Shown here: one piece after another, positions 47,492 to 60,019 of the stretch
Numbering within the stretch: position 1 is the stretch's first letter
Layout of the letters: each line of letters starts with the position of its first letter
Assembly: GCA_018350325.1 (NCBI GenBank)
Contig: JAEVLN010000012.1
Coordinates: 889,991 to 953,990 of the forward strand
Direction of reading: 5' to 3'
Origin: Globodera rostochiensis
Lineage: Eukaryota; Nematoda; Chromadorea; Rhabditida; Heteroderidae
DNA length: 64,000 nucleotides
Notes under the pieces: model-generated
The model's database searches: none
The model's input: only the letters and a program-made list of their open reading frames with translations
What the model was told of the DNA's origin: nothing
Made by a program: the position numbers and the translations under genes

Positions 47492-48893
47492 ATGCCGCGG
47501 GAAGCGCAGCTTATAGCGACGGTTGCGGGCGGATGTTGTGCAATTGTGCTCTTTGTCTGTTTGGCGATGATTCCCCAAATATATTGGGACATTCAGCGGC
47601 TGAACGATGAGGTTTTATTCAATGAGTGTCCAAAAAGCATTGTGCTACAAAAGGTCCGCAACGGAATCGAATATTTTCGTGCCGAAACGGACGCGGCATG
47701 GGATGAGCTAATGCATGTCCAACTGCTGGGAATGGCACCAACTCCGGCACCGGAACATCCCTTCACAAGTCTGGTAGGCCGTCTTCGACGACAGGCCGAC
47801 CAGTACAACGGTTTACCAGCCTGGTTAAGAACGAACGGCTCCGAAACAATTATAAATTCTAAAATTGAAGGTGCCAGTGCCAACCGATTAAGCCACAATG
47901 CCCTCCGGGCCCGCCAGGTCCGCCGGGAGAGCCGGGCCAAGACGGACAGCCGGGTCACATGGGGCCGCCAGGGGAGGACAACACGCAGCTGCACAGCCAA
48001 ATCCAATGTCCGGGCCCGGACACGGCGTGCATTAAATGTCCAGCAGGCAAATTTTTTCTACCTTTTAAGGCTTCCGAACTTCTCGGTTGCCGAAGGATTT
48101 TTGGCCCAAATATTGGCTGAAGGAAACGCATTCATTTTCAGGTCCACGAGGCACGCCCGGACCTGAAGGCTGCTCGAGGCAAGGAAGGCCCCGCAGGGAA
48201 GGCCGGAGAGTCCGGAAAACGCGGTCAAAATGGGGCCCGAGGGGAACGCGGGTCCTTCCGGCGAAGTTGGGCCAAAAGGGCAGCCGGGGAAGGAGGGAAC
48301 GCCCGGGGGGCCGGGCAAGGACGGCCTGAAGGTGGGGGGGGGGGGGTGGGGAGGGCATGGAAAATTCGAAAAATTTATTAAACTTTGAGGCCGTCCCCGG
48401 ACCGCCGGGGCCCAAGGGACGGCCGGGACAGCCGGGCAAAAAGGGCGCGTCCGGTATGAAGGGTCGCAACGGGGAGCAGGGGACGGTCAGTTACAAATTT
48501 TAAATTACACAAATTAATTTGTTGTTTTGTTCATTAAGCCTGGAGCCCAGGGCCCGCCGGGAAAGTCGGGCCAACCCGGACAGAACGGACATCCCGGAAA
48601 ACAGGGCCCGAGGGGGGCACCCGGCCTGCCGGGAACGGATGCGGGTGAGTTTTGTAAAAAAAGTAACATTTTGGAAATAAATTATAAGTAAATCGGTTTG
48701 GGGAAAGACGGGAAACACCAAAATGTTATCCAAATTTAATTTTTTGAAACAATTCTTTTTAAATAAAAATATTTATTCAATCGATCCAATAGCCAGAGGC
48801 AACCAACGTCTCAGATAATTAATTTAATTGCCTCATTAAGCCTATTGCCCGTGCCCAAAACGGTCGGCGGTTTATGTCAACCGATTCAATTGA
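47492..48893 (+). CDS. Cuticle collagen, several frame breaks
   Basis: Extracellular cuticle collagen. Start at 47492 gives a type II membrane anchor ([22 protein letters not shown]) followed by the pre-collagen domain and an RLRRQA furin-like site. Exons 47492-48046, 48142-48331, 48391-48486, 48539-48644 and 48841-48893. Triple-helix blocks: [20 protein letters not shown]…, then [39 protein letters not shown], and [11 protein letters not shown]; the end [17 protein letters not shown] is the usual Cys-x-Cys tail. Intron 1 is GC-AG (CAG|GCAAAT at 48047). Frame changes are needed at about 47878 (one base missing before CQPIK), 48168 (one extra T) and 48253 (one extra G). With intact Gly-X-Y patterns on both sides of each break, assembly error is likelier than decay, but a young pseudogene is possible. 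Confidence 0.75.
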
Positions 48894-49155
48894 AGAAACA
48901 ATGCCAAAAATGCTGCAAAAAATGGCACAACTCACAAAAATAAGTCGGAAATGGCGCCTTCGATTTCACATTTTCTGTTTTAATGCAAATAAATGGACGG
49001 GCAAATTTATCTTTTTGAACTAAGCCTAAACAAATCAAAATACACAAATTAGGGGTAATTAATTCCAAATAACTCGTTTCATACAATAAAAAATAATTGA
49101 ATAAAATAAATTTGGAAGTCGTCGACGTATCGAATCGTCCATTTTGCTGAATCAA
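48894..49155. other. Convergent 3' spacer
   Basis: AT-rich DNA between the collagen stop and the stop of the Nudix gene; nothing else seen. Confidence 0.55.
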
Positions 49156-51673
49156 TCAGAGAAGGAACAGTTTTGGACGGAACTGCTCGTCCAGCAAATA
49201 CAATGTGGAGAGCACCTCCGGATGGTCCAGCTGAGTCATTTTAATTAATTAATTAATTAACTAATTACGTTAATTACCCCCCCCCCCCCCCCACCTCAAT
49301 CCATCGGTAGCGTTGGGGTGCCAAAATTTGGCCCCTTTGGGCGCTTCGTTTGTGCCGGCACAACAGCCTCAGGCGAATTCCGTGCCGAACGGAGCTCATC
49401 GGGGCGGGCAAACACCACAGGGCGGTGACAGCCTCGGGCAATTCGAGCACGCAATGCTGCGATTTGAAGCAATTAGAGACAAAAACGATTTTAAACAATT
49501 GGAGGCGGCAGTTTCAGTCTCAAGACTTTGTGAGACAAAATTCGAATTCGCTCGGCTCTGTACTCACCCCGTCGTCGAGCACATGGCGATACACTTTGGT
49601 GATCACGGAGGGAAGGAAGAACTCGAAGCCGAATTCCACTGAAATCATTTAATTTGCTAATTTGTTGGCCAACAAACATTAAAATCCAAAAAACTTAAAG
49701 TTCAATTTTTAATTTGTTCCTTTTAAAATAGCTGACCGGACGGAAAAGCGTCCGGCAGCGTCAGCTCATCCAACAGTTGGAGCTGATCCCGAACACATTG
49801 GTGGACGAGGCATTCGAGACGATTGCTGGTGAGAAAAGGAGGCTCAAAATCAAATCCAAATGTCTAAACTCGAGAGAGAAGACCGATATTCCAAAGACCC
49901 TCGACAAATAGAGAATTGAACCTCTCGAGAATACATTCAGGCCAAGATTAAACGGTTGAAATTCCTCCGATTATTTTTTGGGGGGGGGGGGGGTCCGATC
50001 TGTCGGCTAACCGAGGGGGAGGGGTGGGGGGGGGGGCTAGGGATGTTCGAAAGTCTCGGTCTCGGCTTGAGAAAAAGTCTCGGTCTCGAGTCTCGGGGTC
50101 ACGTTTCGGTATTTTTAAGTCTCGAACATCCCTAACGGTGACAAACACTCACCTGACCACACTTTGTCGCACAATCACAAAGTCCACAAACAGTCCAGGC
50201 TAAATGAAAGAATTTAAGTCAAAAGTTCAGAAAAGTATAAAACTTCCAAAATGCCAATTCCAAAATGCCACAAAATCTCAACTACATAATATAGTACTGA
50301 ATTTACGTGTCAGTGTTTATTTGTTGAGTTGGAATTTTTGTTTACTGCCCTTCTTTTCGTGGACGCACTGCTTGCCCACCTGTGCCTCGTCTCTATTTAA
50401 AATTGGCGCCCACGGCAATGCGGCGGATATGCCCCGAAGGCCCATGCGCCGCTTCCAATCCGCGTACCGTTCCGCCTCCGCCAAAATTGACCTAAATTTG
50501 CCTTGAATTATGTTTTGTTCATGTTTTGGAAAGCCAATCAATTTGTACTGATTGATCAAAAAATGATCAGTTCATCCTTAGCATTGTATCTATCGATTTC
50601 TACATGAAATCGCGGCATCGGAGTTGAAGCCCGTCCGCGTCATTCCTTTTGCGTCGGACCAATTCCAACGGATGCCATCCGGCGCCCAACGACCTGAAGA
50701 TGAACGCTTTCCGGTTAAAGGCTCCACAGAATCGCTCTTATCCCGCGAATGTATCGGATAATTGACTTGGCCCGGCCGGCCTCCGGCTTTGGCACGGATC
50801 AAATTTTTGCCAGTCGGACCCCCGCGGTCGAACGCCCGACAGTCCGCGATCAGCCCCACACACTTTTCTAATCACCGCTCTTTCAACAACGATTCGATCA
50901 ATCCCTTTAACGCTTATCTCCGATCACCCTCCCCCAACCCGACGAACGCACTCCTGATCAGGCTCCTGCTTCAGCTCGCCTCCGTTTGGCTCCACCGCAA
51001 ATGCCATGCGATACCATCCGGACCCGCGCACTTCCACGCACAAAAGCGTCTCCACCGCACACTCCAGACCCGTCTCTTCGCGCAATTCCCTTTTGCATGC
51101 CTCCTTTATTTGTTAAAAATGGTAATTACCGCAATTAGGAAATCCCCCGACAACCTCCAAAGTTTCGCCCGGCTCCACATGGCCAGCCGGCATGTACCAT
51201 TTGCCACGGCACTTTTCCTTCGCTTCCCTCATCAAGAGCACCTCACGCCCGCGCGGACCGTCACGAAGGGCAATGGCACTGACAATGTAAGTGACGTTGT
51301 CGTACACGCGCACCCAGGGGCACTCTTCATGGGAACCAATCAAAATGGCTTTTCCTATCAGGGCATTGACTCACTTCCCATTTGCATGTCGGGCGCGCGA
51401 CGTGCCGGATTTGTGGACACCGAACTCTTCGAGGCGGACGAGGAGGAAGTGGCGGAAGAGGACGAAATGCCGCCGCCATTCAGCTGCGGACGCCGATGAT
51501 CCCGATCAAGATCATTGAGAGGAACGACGCTGCTGTCGTCGTCCCCGGAGGGTTCGTCCGAATTGAACGGATTTTCCCCTTCAATCGGCGCAGGTGGCGG
51601 AGAGGGGGAGTTCCTGTTGATGATGCTGACGCAAAAGATGGTGCTGGTTGAGCTGCTGATGCACGTTGTTCAT
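49156..51673 (-). CDS. Nudix hydrolase, NUDT18-like
   Basis: Exons 51673-51155, 51103 to about 50905, 50693-50604, 50491-50380, 50199-50153, 49825-49737, 49638-49568, 49456-49295 and 49230-49156 chain in phase with GT-AG introns. The Nudix box spans the first junction: GHVEPGETLE|EACKRELREETGLE, matching GX5EX7REUXEEXGU with all catalytic Glu residues. Around it, VYDNVTYIVSAIAL, VLLMREAKEKCRGKWYMPAGH and GWYRMAFAVEP match NUDT18, an 8-oxo-guanine nucleotide diphosphatase; substrate here is inferred. A long C-terminal extension follows (AEAERYADWKRRMGL, GLFVDFVIVRQ, EFGFEFFLPSVITKVYRHV). The first exon starts at 51673 (MNNVHQQLNQHHLLRQHHQQ) and needs two compensating one-base corrections: one C fewer in the run at about 51603-51607 and one A more near 51367. 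Its total length, 519, is a multiple of three. Confidence 0.78.
50038..50134. mobile_element. 97-bp inverted-repeat element
   Basis: Left TAGGGATGTTCGA and right TCGAACATCCCTA are exact complements, with GTCTCGGTCTCG words inside. No target duplication is visible because the left flank is a poly-G tract. It lies in the intron between Nudix exons 50199-50153 and 49825-49737. Similar AGGGATG…CGA words occur at 14380 and 14445. Confidence 0.65.
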
Positions 51674-54329
51674 TGGAAGGCGGATCACTGATCAGACAGA
51701 GAAGCCGACTGTGCTGATCAAATGCCACGGATTGTTTTGATGATCAGATTATGGGCAAAGACTATCGATCTGCTGTATCAATCAAAGCGAATTTAACTAT
51801 TCAATAAACGATAGCCTCGGGCAATTGAACCCACGACCCTCGGAGCGATGATCAGTTCCCTTCACAAAACTAATTAATTACTTATTTAGTAATTATTTAT
51901 ATTTTAATAAATTATTAGTGAATATGAATGAGAACAGCGGCGGACTGACTGAACAGAGATGAAAATCGATGGTAAAAAGTCCTAACATTGACAGATTGGA
52001 TAGGGAAATGTTTTTTTTTGTTGTTTATTTAAAGAATTTCGTGGAAAATAATTGGCAAGAGACAATTTGGAAAGGATCATTTGACGAGAAAATATTGGCA
52101 AAAGCTTCATTAGTGAGGCGTCCATCTCACCGCCGATGATCGATGGGATGCGATCGGAGGGGGGGGGGGGGCGGACGAAGTCCGATCAGAGCGGAAATCG
52201 CCGGAGGGTAAGAAAACTTAAAAACCTCAAAGAAAAAACGATAAAACAGATCAGATCACACATTCCGACCTACATTTTCCAAATCAACATTTAATTTACT
52301 ATGTAAAAATCCAAATAAAAATAAATCCTAAATTTTCAAAACTAAAAAATAAAAAAAAAATAATTTGCCCTGAAGGATATAATTAATGTCTTTTTGTGGT
52401 TTTAATTTTGCACGAAAATCCCCCCCCCCCCCCCTCAGACAATTTGTGAATCTTTTAAGAGGGGAAGTGGGCGATGTTTTAAGCATCCCCTAAGGGGGGA
52501 GGGAAGAGGCGGCGGCGCCCTTTTGGGAAGGCCCAAAATTTGAAAATATAAAAAATGGCATTTTTAAATTCATTTTATGAAAATAGGGACAAAGAAAGAA
52601 GGGGCGACGGCACTTTGGGGGGCTACGGCATAAGCCTAAGGGCGAAAATGGGCAATTTGGACGGCGAATGTTTATGACAGAGAATTTGGCGGATAAATGT
52701 TTTTGGACTTTTGGGGGATTTTCCCCAAAAGTGAATTGATATTTTGCTGGAGGGGGGGGGGAATTGTGTTGAGCTTTTGGGGGCCCTGAGACCTTTTCTT
52801 GTGATTCTGACAATTCCGGGAACGGGGGGAAATGGCCTGAGGGTGTGTTGTGGTCGGTCACCCACGTTCCCCAGAGGGCACAAAATTGCGAGGCGGGAAG
52901 TTGAAGAAGACGGACGGATGGAATGGCCAAGGATCCCCCGGGGGGAATGCTCAAAAGATAACACAAAAATATAAGGGAAGTGCTGCTGTTTTGGGGGTTT
53001 AATTCTTTTCAACAAAAAAAAACCAAAAATTTATAAATCTCCGCGGACAAAATGTAAAAAATGGACACGAAGACAACAAACACAAATAAATGTAATGTTA
53101 ACGATGTGAGAAGAATAGCGATGAAATTACACAAATTTTCTCACCCAGCACCCAAAATGTACTTAACGTATAAAAACATTGGCGAAGAGAATACACTAAT
53201 TAGTAATTACCTAATCGGATTAGGTGCATTGCCTTGGGGCACAATTAGAGGCGAAACTCATTCGTAATATTTTTAATTAATTTAGCCATTTTTGCAAAAA
53301 TCAATTTCCCCCCCCCCCACACAAAAAAGGGCATTTTGAAGGGAATCATTCGGAATGGGTAGGCCAAACGGAACTCTGTTAGCCCAAACTTTGTTTTTGG
53401 CCCAAAAACTTCGTCGCTCGGGACGAATTCCCTGGGGGCATTTGACGGGCAAAAGGCATTAAAAAGAAAGACGAAAAAGAGAGAAAGGAGCAGAGAAAGC
53501 AGAAAAGAGAATGAATGGGAGAGAGTGTGGCAGAGAAAGAGAAAATGTTTTAAAAAAGTCAGACAGTGGACAGACGCTTTTTGCCGGAGGACAATAAAAA
53601 AAGCGCCGAGAGCACAAATCGACTAAACTCAGTCCCTGAAAGAGAGAGCGGAATTGATGAAAACCAATCAAAAAAGCAAATCGACGAAAGTCTCAAAATT
53701 AATCAATGATCATTAAAAACGCGGATTTTTAGGCATTTGATTTGAACAAATTTGATTTAGAGCGACTAAATGCCTGTTGGCATTTTTTAAATTTTAGTGC
53801 CGGTGGCATGCCTATATTGCTAATTAATGATTTCTTATCAATTGGGACTCATTTGAGGACTCAGCTGGCCTCTGCATGGCATTTTGCTCCCTAATTTGTA
53901 AGAGCCTCTCAGTCTCATCTCCCTTTTGGCTAGTGCCACAACGCTCGTAGAAATGCGGAGGTCCGACGGCGTCCCCTCGGGGGATGAGAATGAACAATGA
54001 GAATTGCCGTGCCAGAGCCAATCTGAGAATTTGGGGCGAAACCGATAAAAATAGCAAAAGAAGGGACAAAAAAAACGTCTTAACGGATGGAGGAAAATTT
54101 AGGAATGTTTGTGGGCGGCATATTTTTGCGGACAAAACCCCCCGAGGGGACGGCGGACGAATGCCGTCGGGGGGGGGGGGGGGGGGGGGGGGGGGGGAGT
54201 GTACTATTTTCGCTGATTGAATAGGGGGGGGGGGCACAGAATGGCAGAATTTTGGGATAATTGAATTGAAACGCACGCATTTTGTGGACGTGTCCGTCCA
54301 CCATGGGAAAAGGGAAAGAAAGAAGACTC

Positions 54330-54560
54330 GTTTATTGGTGAAGAAGAAAAGAGAAATGACCGGAGGGGAAAAAGGAAGAATGATTTATGAAGAAGAAGAA
54401 GAAAAGAGAAATGACCGGAGGGGGAAAAGGAAGAATGATTTATGAAGAAGAAGAAGAAAAGAGAAATGACCGGAGGGGGAAAAGGAAGAATGATTTATGA
54501 AGAAGAAGAAGAAAAGAGAAATGACCGGAGGGGAAAGAGAAAGAATGATTTACGAAGAAG
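54330..54560 (+). repeat. 55-bp purine-rich minisatellite, about 4 copies
   Basis: Unit GAAGAAGAAGAAGAAAAGAG followed by AAATGACCGGAGGGG and AAAAGGAAGAATGATTTAT. Four copies, the last diverging. Confidence 0.9.
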
Positions 54561-54867
54561 AAATGATTGCTGCAAGGCAAAGAATCGGAGGTGAAGAACG
54601 CCGGAGGGGACGGAGTTAAATGTGTGAAGATAATTGGGGAGAATGTCTGAGTTTAGTGGCGGGTGCCGCCTTTTCACTTTTTCCATTGTTGTCAAACTTT
54701 CGGCGGGTCGTCGCCGGCGGCGGTTGGTAACCAAAAAAAATGTTTTTGTTTCGTCTTCTTTTGTGTTCGGCGTTCCTTCGGGACGGGCCAAAGAAATAAA
54801 TGGGCCGACAAGCAAAAGACCGCCGCGACTTTGCTTTTTGCTTCCGTCTGCTGCTGCTGGTGTGGAG

Positions 54868-55945
54868 GAAGCGTTTCCCCTGGGGGGTTGGAAGAACGAA
54901 AGGACTGAACGAGTCGAACTCACTCCAATGCTTGGAGGGGGTGAACGGAGAGTTTCCCCTGGGGGGTTGGAAGAACGAAAGGACTGAAAGAGTCGAACTC
55001 ACTCAATGCTTGGAGGGAATGAACGGGGAGTTTCCCCTGGGGGGTTGGAAGAACGAAAGGACTGAAAGAGTCGAACTCACTCAATGCTTGGAGGGAATGA
55101 ACGGGGAGTTTCCCCTGGGGGGTTGGAAGAACGAAAGGACTGAACGAGTCGAACTCACTCAATGCTTGGAGGGAATGAACGGGGAGTTTCCCCCGGGGGG
55201 TTGGGAGAACGAAAGGACTGAACGAGTCGAACTCACTCCAATGCTTGGAGGGGGTGAACGGAGAGTTTCCCCCGGGGGGTTGGGAGAACGAAAGGACTGA
55301 ACGAGTCGAACTCACTCAATGCTTGGAGGGAATGAACGGGGAGTTTCCCCCGGGGGGTTGGGAGAACGAAAGGACTGAACGAGTCGAACTCACTCCAATG
55401 CTTGGAGGGGGTGAACGGAGAGTTTCCCCCGGGGGGTTGGGAGAACGAAAGGACTGAACGAGTCGAACTCACTCAATGCTTGGAGGGAATGAACGGGGAG
55501 TTTCCCCCGGGGGGTTGGGAGAACGAAAGGACTGAACGAGTCGAACTCACTCCAATGCTTGGAGGGGGTGAACGGAGAGTTTCCCCCGGGGGGTTGGGAG
55601 AACGAAAGGACTGAACGAGTCGAATCACTCAATGCTTGGAGGGGGTGAACGGAGAGTTTCCCCCGGGGGGTTGGGAGAACGAAAGGACTGAACGAGTCGA
55701 ATCACTCAATGCTTGGAGGGAATGAACGGGGAGTTTCCCCCGGGGGGTTGGGAGAACGAAAGGACTGAACGAGTCGAATCACTCAATGCTTGGAGGGGGT
55801 GAACGGAGAGTTTCCCCCGGGGGGTTGGGAGAACGAAAGGACTGAACGAGTCGAATCACTCAATGCTTGGAGGGAATGAACGGGGAGTTTCCCCCGGGGG
55901 GTTGGGAGAACGAAAGGACTGAACGAGTCGAATCACTCAATGCCT
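54868..55945 (+). repeat. 78-bp minisatellite, about 14 copies
   Basis: Unit of 77-79 bp with constant words AGAACGAAAGGACTGAA, GAGTCGAA(CT)CACTC and GTTTCCCC(T/C)GGGGGGTTGG. Variants (GGGGGTGAACGGAGAG versus GGGAATGAACGGGGAG) alternate, so higher-order duplication of two-unit blocks is likely. Open frames on both strands follow from the repeat and are not evidence of coding. Confidence 0.95.
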
Positions 55946-57337
55946 GGAGGGGCGGAAGGGCAAAACGAATGAAAAACCCCAACGGAAGCAAAAGAATTCA
56001 ATCGGAAGAGTGAAGAAAGATCAACAATTCACAGTGACGCGTCGAAAAAAGTTTGGGAAGAAATTGTTTAGTGTGAGAGAAAGAGGGGGAAAAGGTGAAG
56101 AAATTCCGTCTGCTCAACAGCCGACAGAAAATCCGTCGCCGGCCGGGCCATCCAATCGCATTTCCCCTGAGGGGAAATGAGGTTAATCCCTCGAGGGGAA
56201 GAGAAGGTCACTTTTCACTTCCTTCTCGTGGAGCAATAAATAAATGCCTTTGTCATAGCCAGCAGCACCGATCGAAGGGGAGGATTAATGTATGATCAGA
56301 GTGCGAAGAAGTCCGTCTGCTTGCGGCACTTCTCTCCGACGTCAACAATAATTGGATTATTGATTGATTGGGCGGCCCGACGGCGGCAAATTAAAGGAAA
56401 TTAATCGGCGGACTGAGAGGACAAATTATGTGACCTCCGAGGAAAGCAAATCGACGTCAATTTGTGTGGCGGCAACGAGAAAAAAGGTTGGCATTGGGCT
56501 CGGCAGCGATCGGAACTTCTCCGGGAGTCCGTCGCTGTCAAACATTTGTAACTCTGAGGAACCTTTAGGGCGTGCCAAAAAAATCCCTGTGCCGAAAAAG
56601 CACAAAATCGGATGCCGGGACTGCGAAAGCCCTTCATTCATTCAAACATCGAATGGTTCAAATTATTTATGCCGTTGAGCTCCGTCAAAATCACAGAGAT
56701 TCAGCCAAAAGAATGCCCGCCGGTCCCTTCTTCATCCCGATCAATGCGCAAATTGCTGCCCATTAAAACACAATCCGTTCCGACCAAATAATATTTTATG
56801 AATGTCCAAATGAATAAAAATGAATGAATGTCCTCGGGGTTTGTTTTGTTGGTTTGGGGTGATTGGGTGCTTCGGTTGCCTGATATATGTATAAAAAAGT
56901 TAGATCAATCAGTGGGGAACAGTCAGTGGATGATCGAACAAACGAACGAATTCCCCCATCCCCCCCCCCCCCCCGGGGGCAGATCAAACTGAATGGGACG
57001 GGACGGGACGGAGGGATTGGATGACCGACAGACGACCAAAATTATTATTAAATGGGAGCGCCTCGGGGGAAATGAGGAAAAGAAAACAACAAATTGTGGG
57101 AGTCAACAAAAGGGCACTCTGTGCCAAAATCGGAGCGGAAAATCTGTCAATCGGCAGGCAATTCCCTTAATTTGTAAAAGTTTCGGTCCAAACGAAAAGC
57201 CTTTTTTGAGTAATTTCCGACTTTAACAAATCATTTTTTGTCATAATCCCCCACAAATTCTTAAGGAATGCCTTCGGCCGCGCGTACAAAAAAGCTTTCT
57301 GTGTGATCAATCATCCGTCGATTCGATCATTTTCCTT

Positions 57338-59454
57338 TCATCGGCCCCCCTCGGCCAGTCCGGCAAGTACTGCTACAGCTTCCGCCTCTTGGGCACTCAA
57401 TTCGTTGTGTTGTGCCGCAATTTGCTTCTCAATCAAGTCAATGTCCATCGGAGCCATCACAGTCCTTGGCCCGTCCATTAACAACCGCTGCTGCTGTTGG
57501 TGTTGATGTTGTTGGTGTTGCTGTTGGTGTTGCTGCTGAACGTCACCCAATGGCGGAGGCGTCGGCACAACGACGGACGGGGAAACGGAGGAGAAGCCGC
57601 CCAGCGGCTGTTGATCGCCGTGGACCTGTGGAATGAAAATGCTTTACATTTGGGCCTTAATTGGGGCTGAGAGGCGGCCCACCCGATTTCCGTTCAATGG
57701 GAAGGAATCGCCAATTCTTAAATCGAGAATGACCGACCCAAAGAACGGAATCGGGCAAATTAAAGCCACCGAACATGCGATTATTAAGCACCGAATTAGA
57801 CGGCGATAAGGTCAACGGTGGCGACAGAAACTGTTGCTGCAGACGATGCTGATCATGTTGAAAGTAATGTTGTTGCGGTTGCTGAACGACGGCGGTTACG
57901 CCATGCGTTGGCATCTGCTGCTGAACTTGCTGCTGCTGTTGTTGTTGCTCACGTTGCCGTAACAGGTTGAGCATGTTGAGCATTTGTGCCCGTTGCAGCG
58001 TCGTCAGACCGTCCGGATTGGATACGGCGGACGGCGGTTGTTGAGTCGGCGTTTGAGCAGTAGTAGCATCGGCAGCAGAACCAACATTGACCCCACCATT
58101 ACCGTTGTTGGAAGGAGTTCCGGACGCGGCAACACTCGACAACAACTGAAATTCATTCATAAGAAATGTCCGATCACTTCAATCGATCAAAGCCCACCTC
58201 GTAAATCTCCTTCTTGATCGCCTGTTCCATCATTGCGTACTGCTGCCGTTGCTGAACCTGCTGAAGTTGTTGCGCTATCAAAAGCAACGGATTTACAGCA
58301 GAAGCAGCATTTGGCGTCGATTGATGACGACTTGCGTCGTTGGCCCCCCCACCGTTGTTGTTGTTGATTGAGGCGGCAAACATATTGCTCTGCTGTTCAC
58401 TTCCGTTGTTGTTGTTGCTGTAATTGTTGTTTCTCTGCTGGACCAGATTGGCGATCAACATCGATGCTGCAGCTGCCGTCGATGGAGCTGCAGTTGGAGT
58501 CGATTGTGCCATTGTGCTCGCTGGCACGGGGGCAGGAGCAGAGGAAGCGGCGGAGAACAACGACTTATGCTGCTGTTGCTGTTGTTGTTGGAGATGCACA
58601 TGATGTTGCTGTTGCTGAAGGGCGGCAGCCGCGGCCTGTCTGGCGAGCAACATCTGCTGACACTGTCGCTGGAGCAGTTCGGTCGCAGCAGCAGCGGCAG
58701 TAGGATGGACGACACCGCCGACGGAATGAAAATGATGATGAGGGACCGACTGGTTGGACGAGGAGTTGAACCCGGACAACAGCGAGGACGACAACGATGT
58801 GCTGCTACTGCCGCCGCTGCTGGTCTGCGGAGACGAAAGTGCACCGATTGACGGCTGCGAAGGCGGCGGCGTGAGCTCTGAAATGTGAAATGCGATGATT
58901 GAACTATGCTTAAGGTGCCTAAATGAACGATACTCCTGGCCGAATCACCCAAAAAGCATTTAAAAGTCCAAATTCAATTCCCAAAATGCAGTGACATGAC
59001 GACGGCCAACATATTCACCTCCCACAGTTTGTTGGTGGTGATATGCTTGAGGATTAGGAGGAAGACTGGGGCGATGTTGAAATTGAGGCTGAGGACGATA
59101 TTGGCAAGCTTCCCTCATCATCATCTGCTGAAGCAGAACCTGTTGCTGATGCTGTTGAACCATTTGCTGCTGCTGCTGCTGTCGCTGCAGCAGCAACTGT
59201 TGTTCAAGCTGTACGCCCAATTGAGCGTGATGTACTGCTTGTGCTGGGTGCTGGAGGGAGGTTGCCGGAGGCATCGTGCCCGGCTGGAAAAAGCCCAAAT
59301 TTGGCTGTCCCCCAACAGTCATTGACGGCATTGGCATCCCGTTTCCTTGGCAAGGTTCAACAACCGCTGCCGGAACGGCAGCAAAATGATGATGTTGCTG
59401 CACGATTTGGTTGTGATGATGGCGATGGACTTGGACAGACGGACGGATGACCAT
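57338..59454 (-). CDS. Glutamine-rich nuclear-type protein
   Basis: Exons on the minus strand: 59454 to about 59022, about 58877-58196, 58156 to about 57660 or 57770, and about 57625-57338. Start ATG 59454 (MVIRPSVQVHRHHHNQ). The protein is low-complexity: poly-Q tracts (up to about 7), His-rich and Ala/Asn-rich segments, and a terminal ordered-looking piece DIDLIEKQIAAQHNELSAQEAEAVAVLAGL. Segments such as QMLNMLNLLRQREQQ and QQYAMMEQAIKKEIYE look helical. Composition is typical of transcriptional coactivators or Mediator-like proteins, but no DNA-binding or named domain is seen, so function is not assigned. Exon 1/2 phase (G + AG) closes well. Confidence 0.6.
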
Positions 59455-59650
59455 TTTCGGTACAATAATAATAGTGCACTCGACGAGTTCAGTCAAAAAT
59501 CAAATCGGGTATTACACAAAAACGATCTATAAGACAGGAAACATTACATAATTGAAATGTCTTTTCAAAATGGAACAGAAACATTAACTTAAAGTTTTGT
59601 GGGGTGGCGGTGCATTTGCACTCAAACAAACGGCGCGGAGAAAGACCAAA

Positions 59651-59866
59651 GATGGTACAACCAACCCAACCCTAAAGCAGTACAACCAACCCAACCCTAA
59701 AGCAGTACAACCAACCCAACCCTAAAGTAGTACAACCAACCCAACCCTAAAGTAGTACAACCAACCCAACCCTGAAGCAGTACAACCAACCCTAAAGCAG
59801 TACAACCAACCCAACCCTGAAGCAGTACAACCAACCCTAAAGCAGTACAACCAACCCGCCGTTTTG
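59651..59866 (+). repeat. 25-bp minisatellite, 9 copies
   Basis: Unit GTACAACCAACCCAACCCTA plus AAGCA, with 20-bp variants lacking the internal ACCCA. Lies between the Q-rich gene and the F-box fragment. Confidence 0.93.
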
Positions 59867-60019
59867 TTTGTCAAATGAATGGGCGCAAAGAAACTCAAGT
59901 ATTACCCCAAACATTTACATATACAAATGCGGGCTTTTGAAGAAAGGCGCTGTCGTCGAAGCGACGGGTAAAAAGGAAAGAAAGGGTCGGTCGAAATTGT
60001 GAAAAGTAAACACACAAAA

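Larger units (their letters stand above)
51674..57300. other. 5.6-kb gene-poor, low-complexity region
   Basis: No convincing exon on either strand. Holds poly-G/C tracts (for example 52158, 52421, 52750, 53310 and a run of about 28 G at 54168-54197), purine-rich stretches (53450-53540), two minisatellites (separate entries) and AT-rich spacers. Upstream regulatory DNA for the Nudix gene is expected near its right-hand ATG. Confidence 0.55.

Noticed and set aside
54800..55300. 166-codon open frame of GEFPLGGWKNERTERVELT repeats
   Set aside because: Pure consequence of a 78-bp minisatellite; open on both strands, no splice context or family.
59651..59866. CRISPR-like or telomere-like array (CCAACCCTAAA)
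   Set aside because: Contiguous 25-bp tandem without spacers; not the nematode telomere unit TTAGGC, and CRISPR is not expected in animal DNA.
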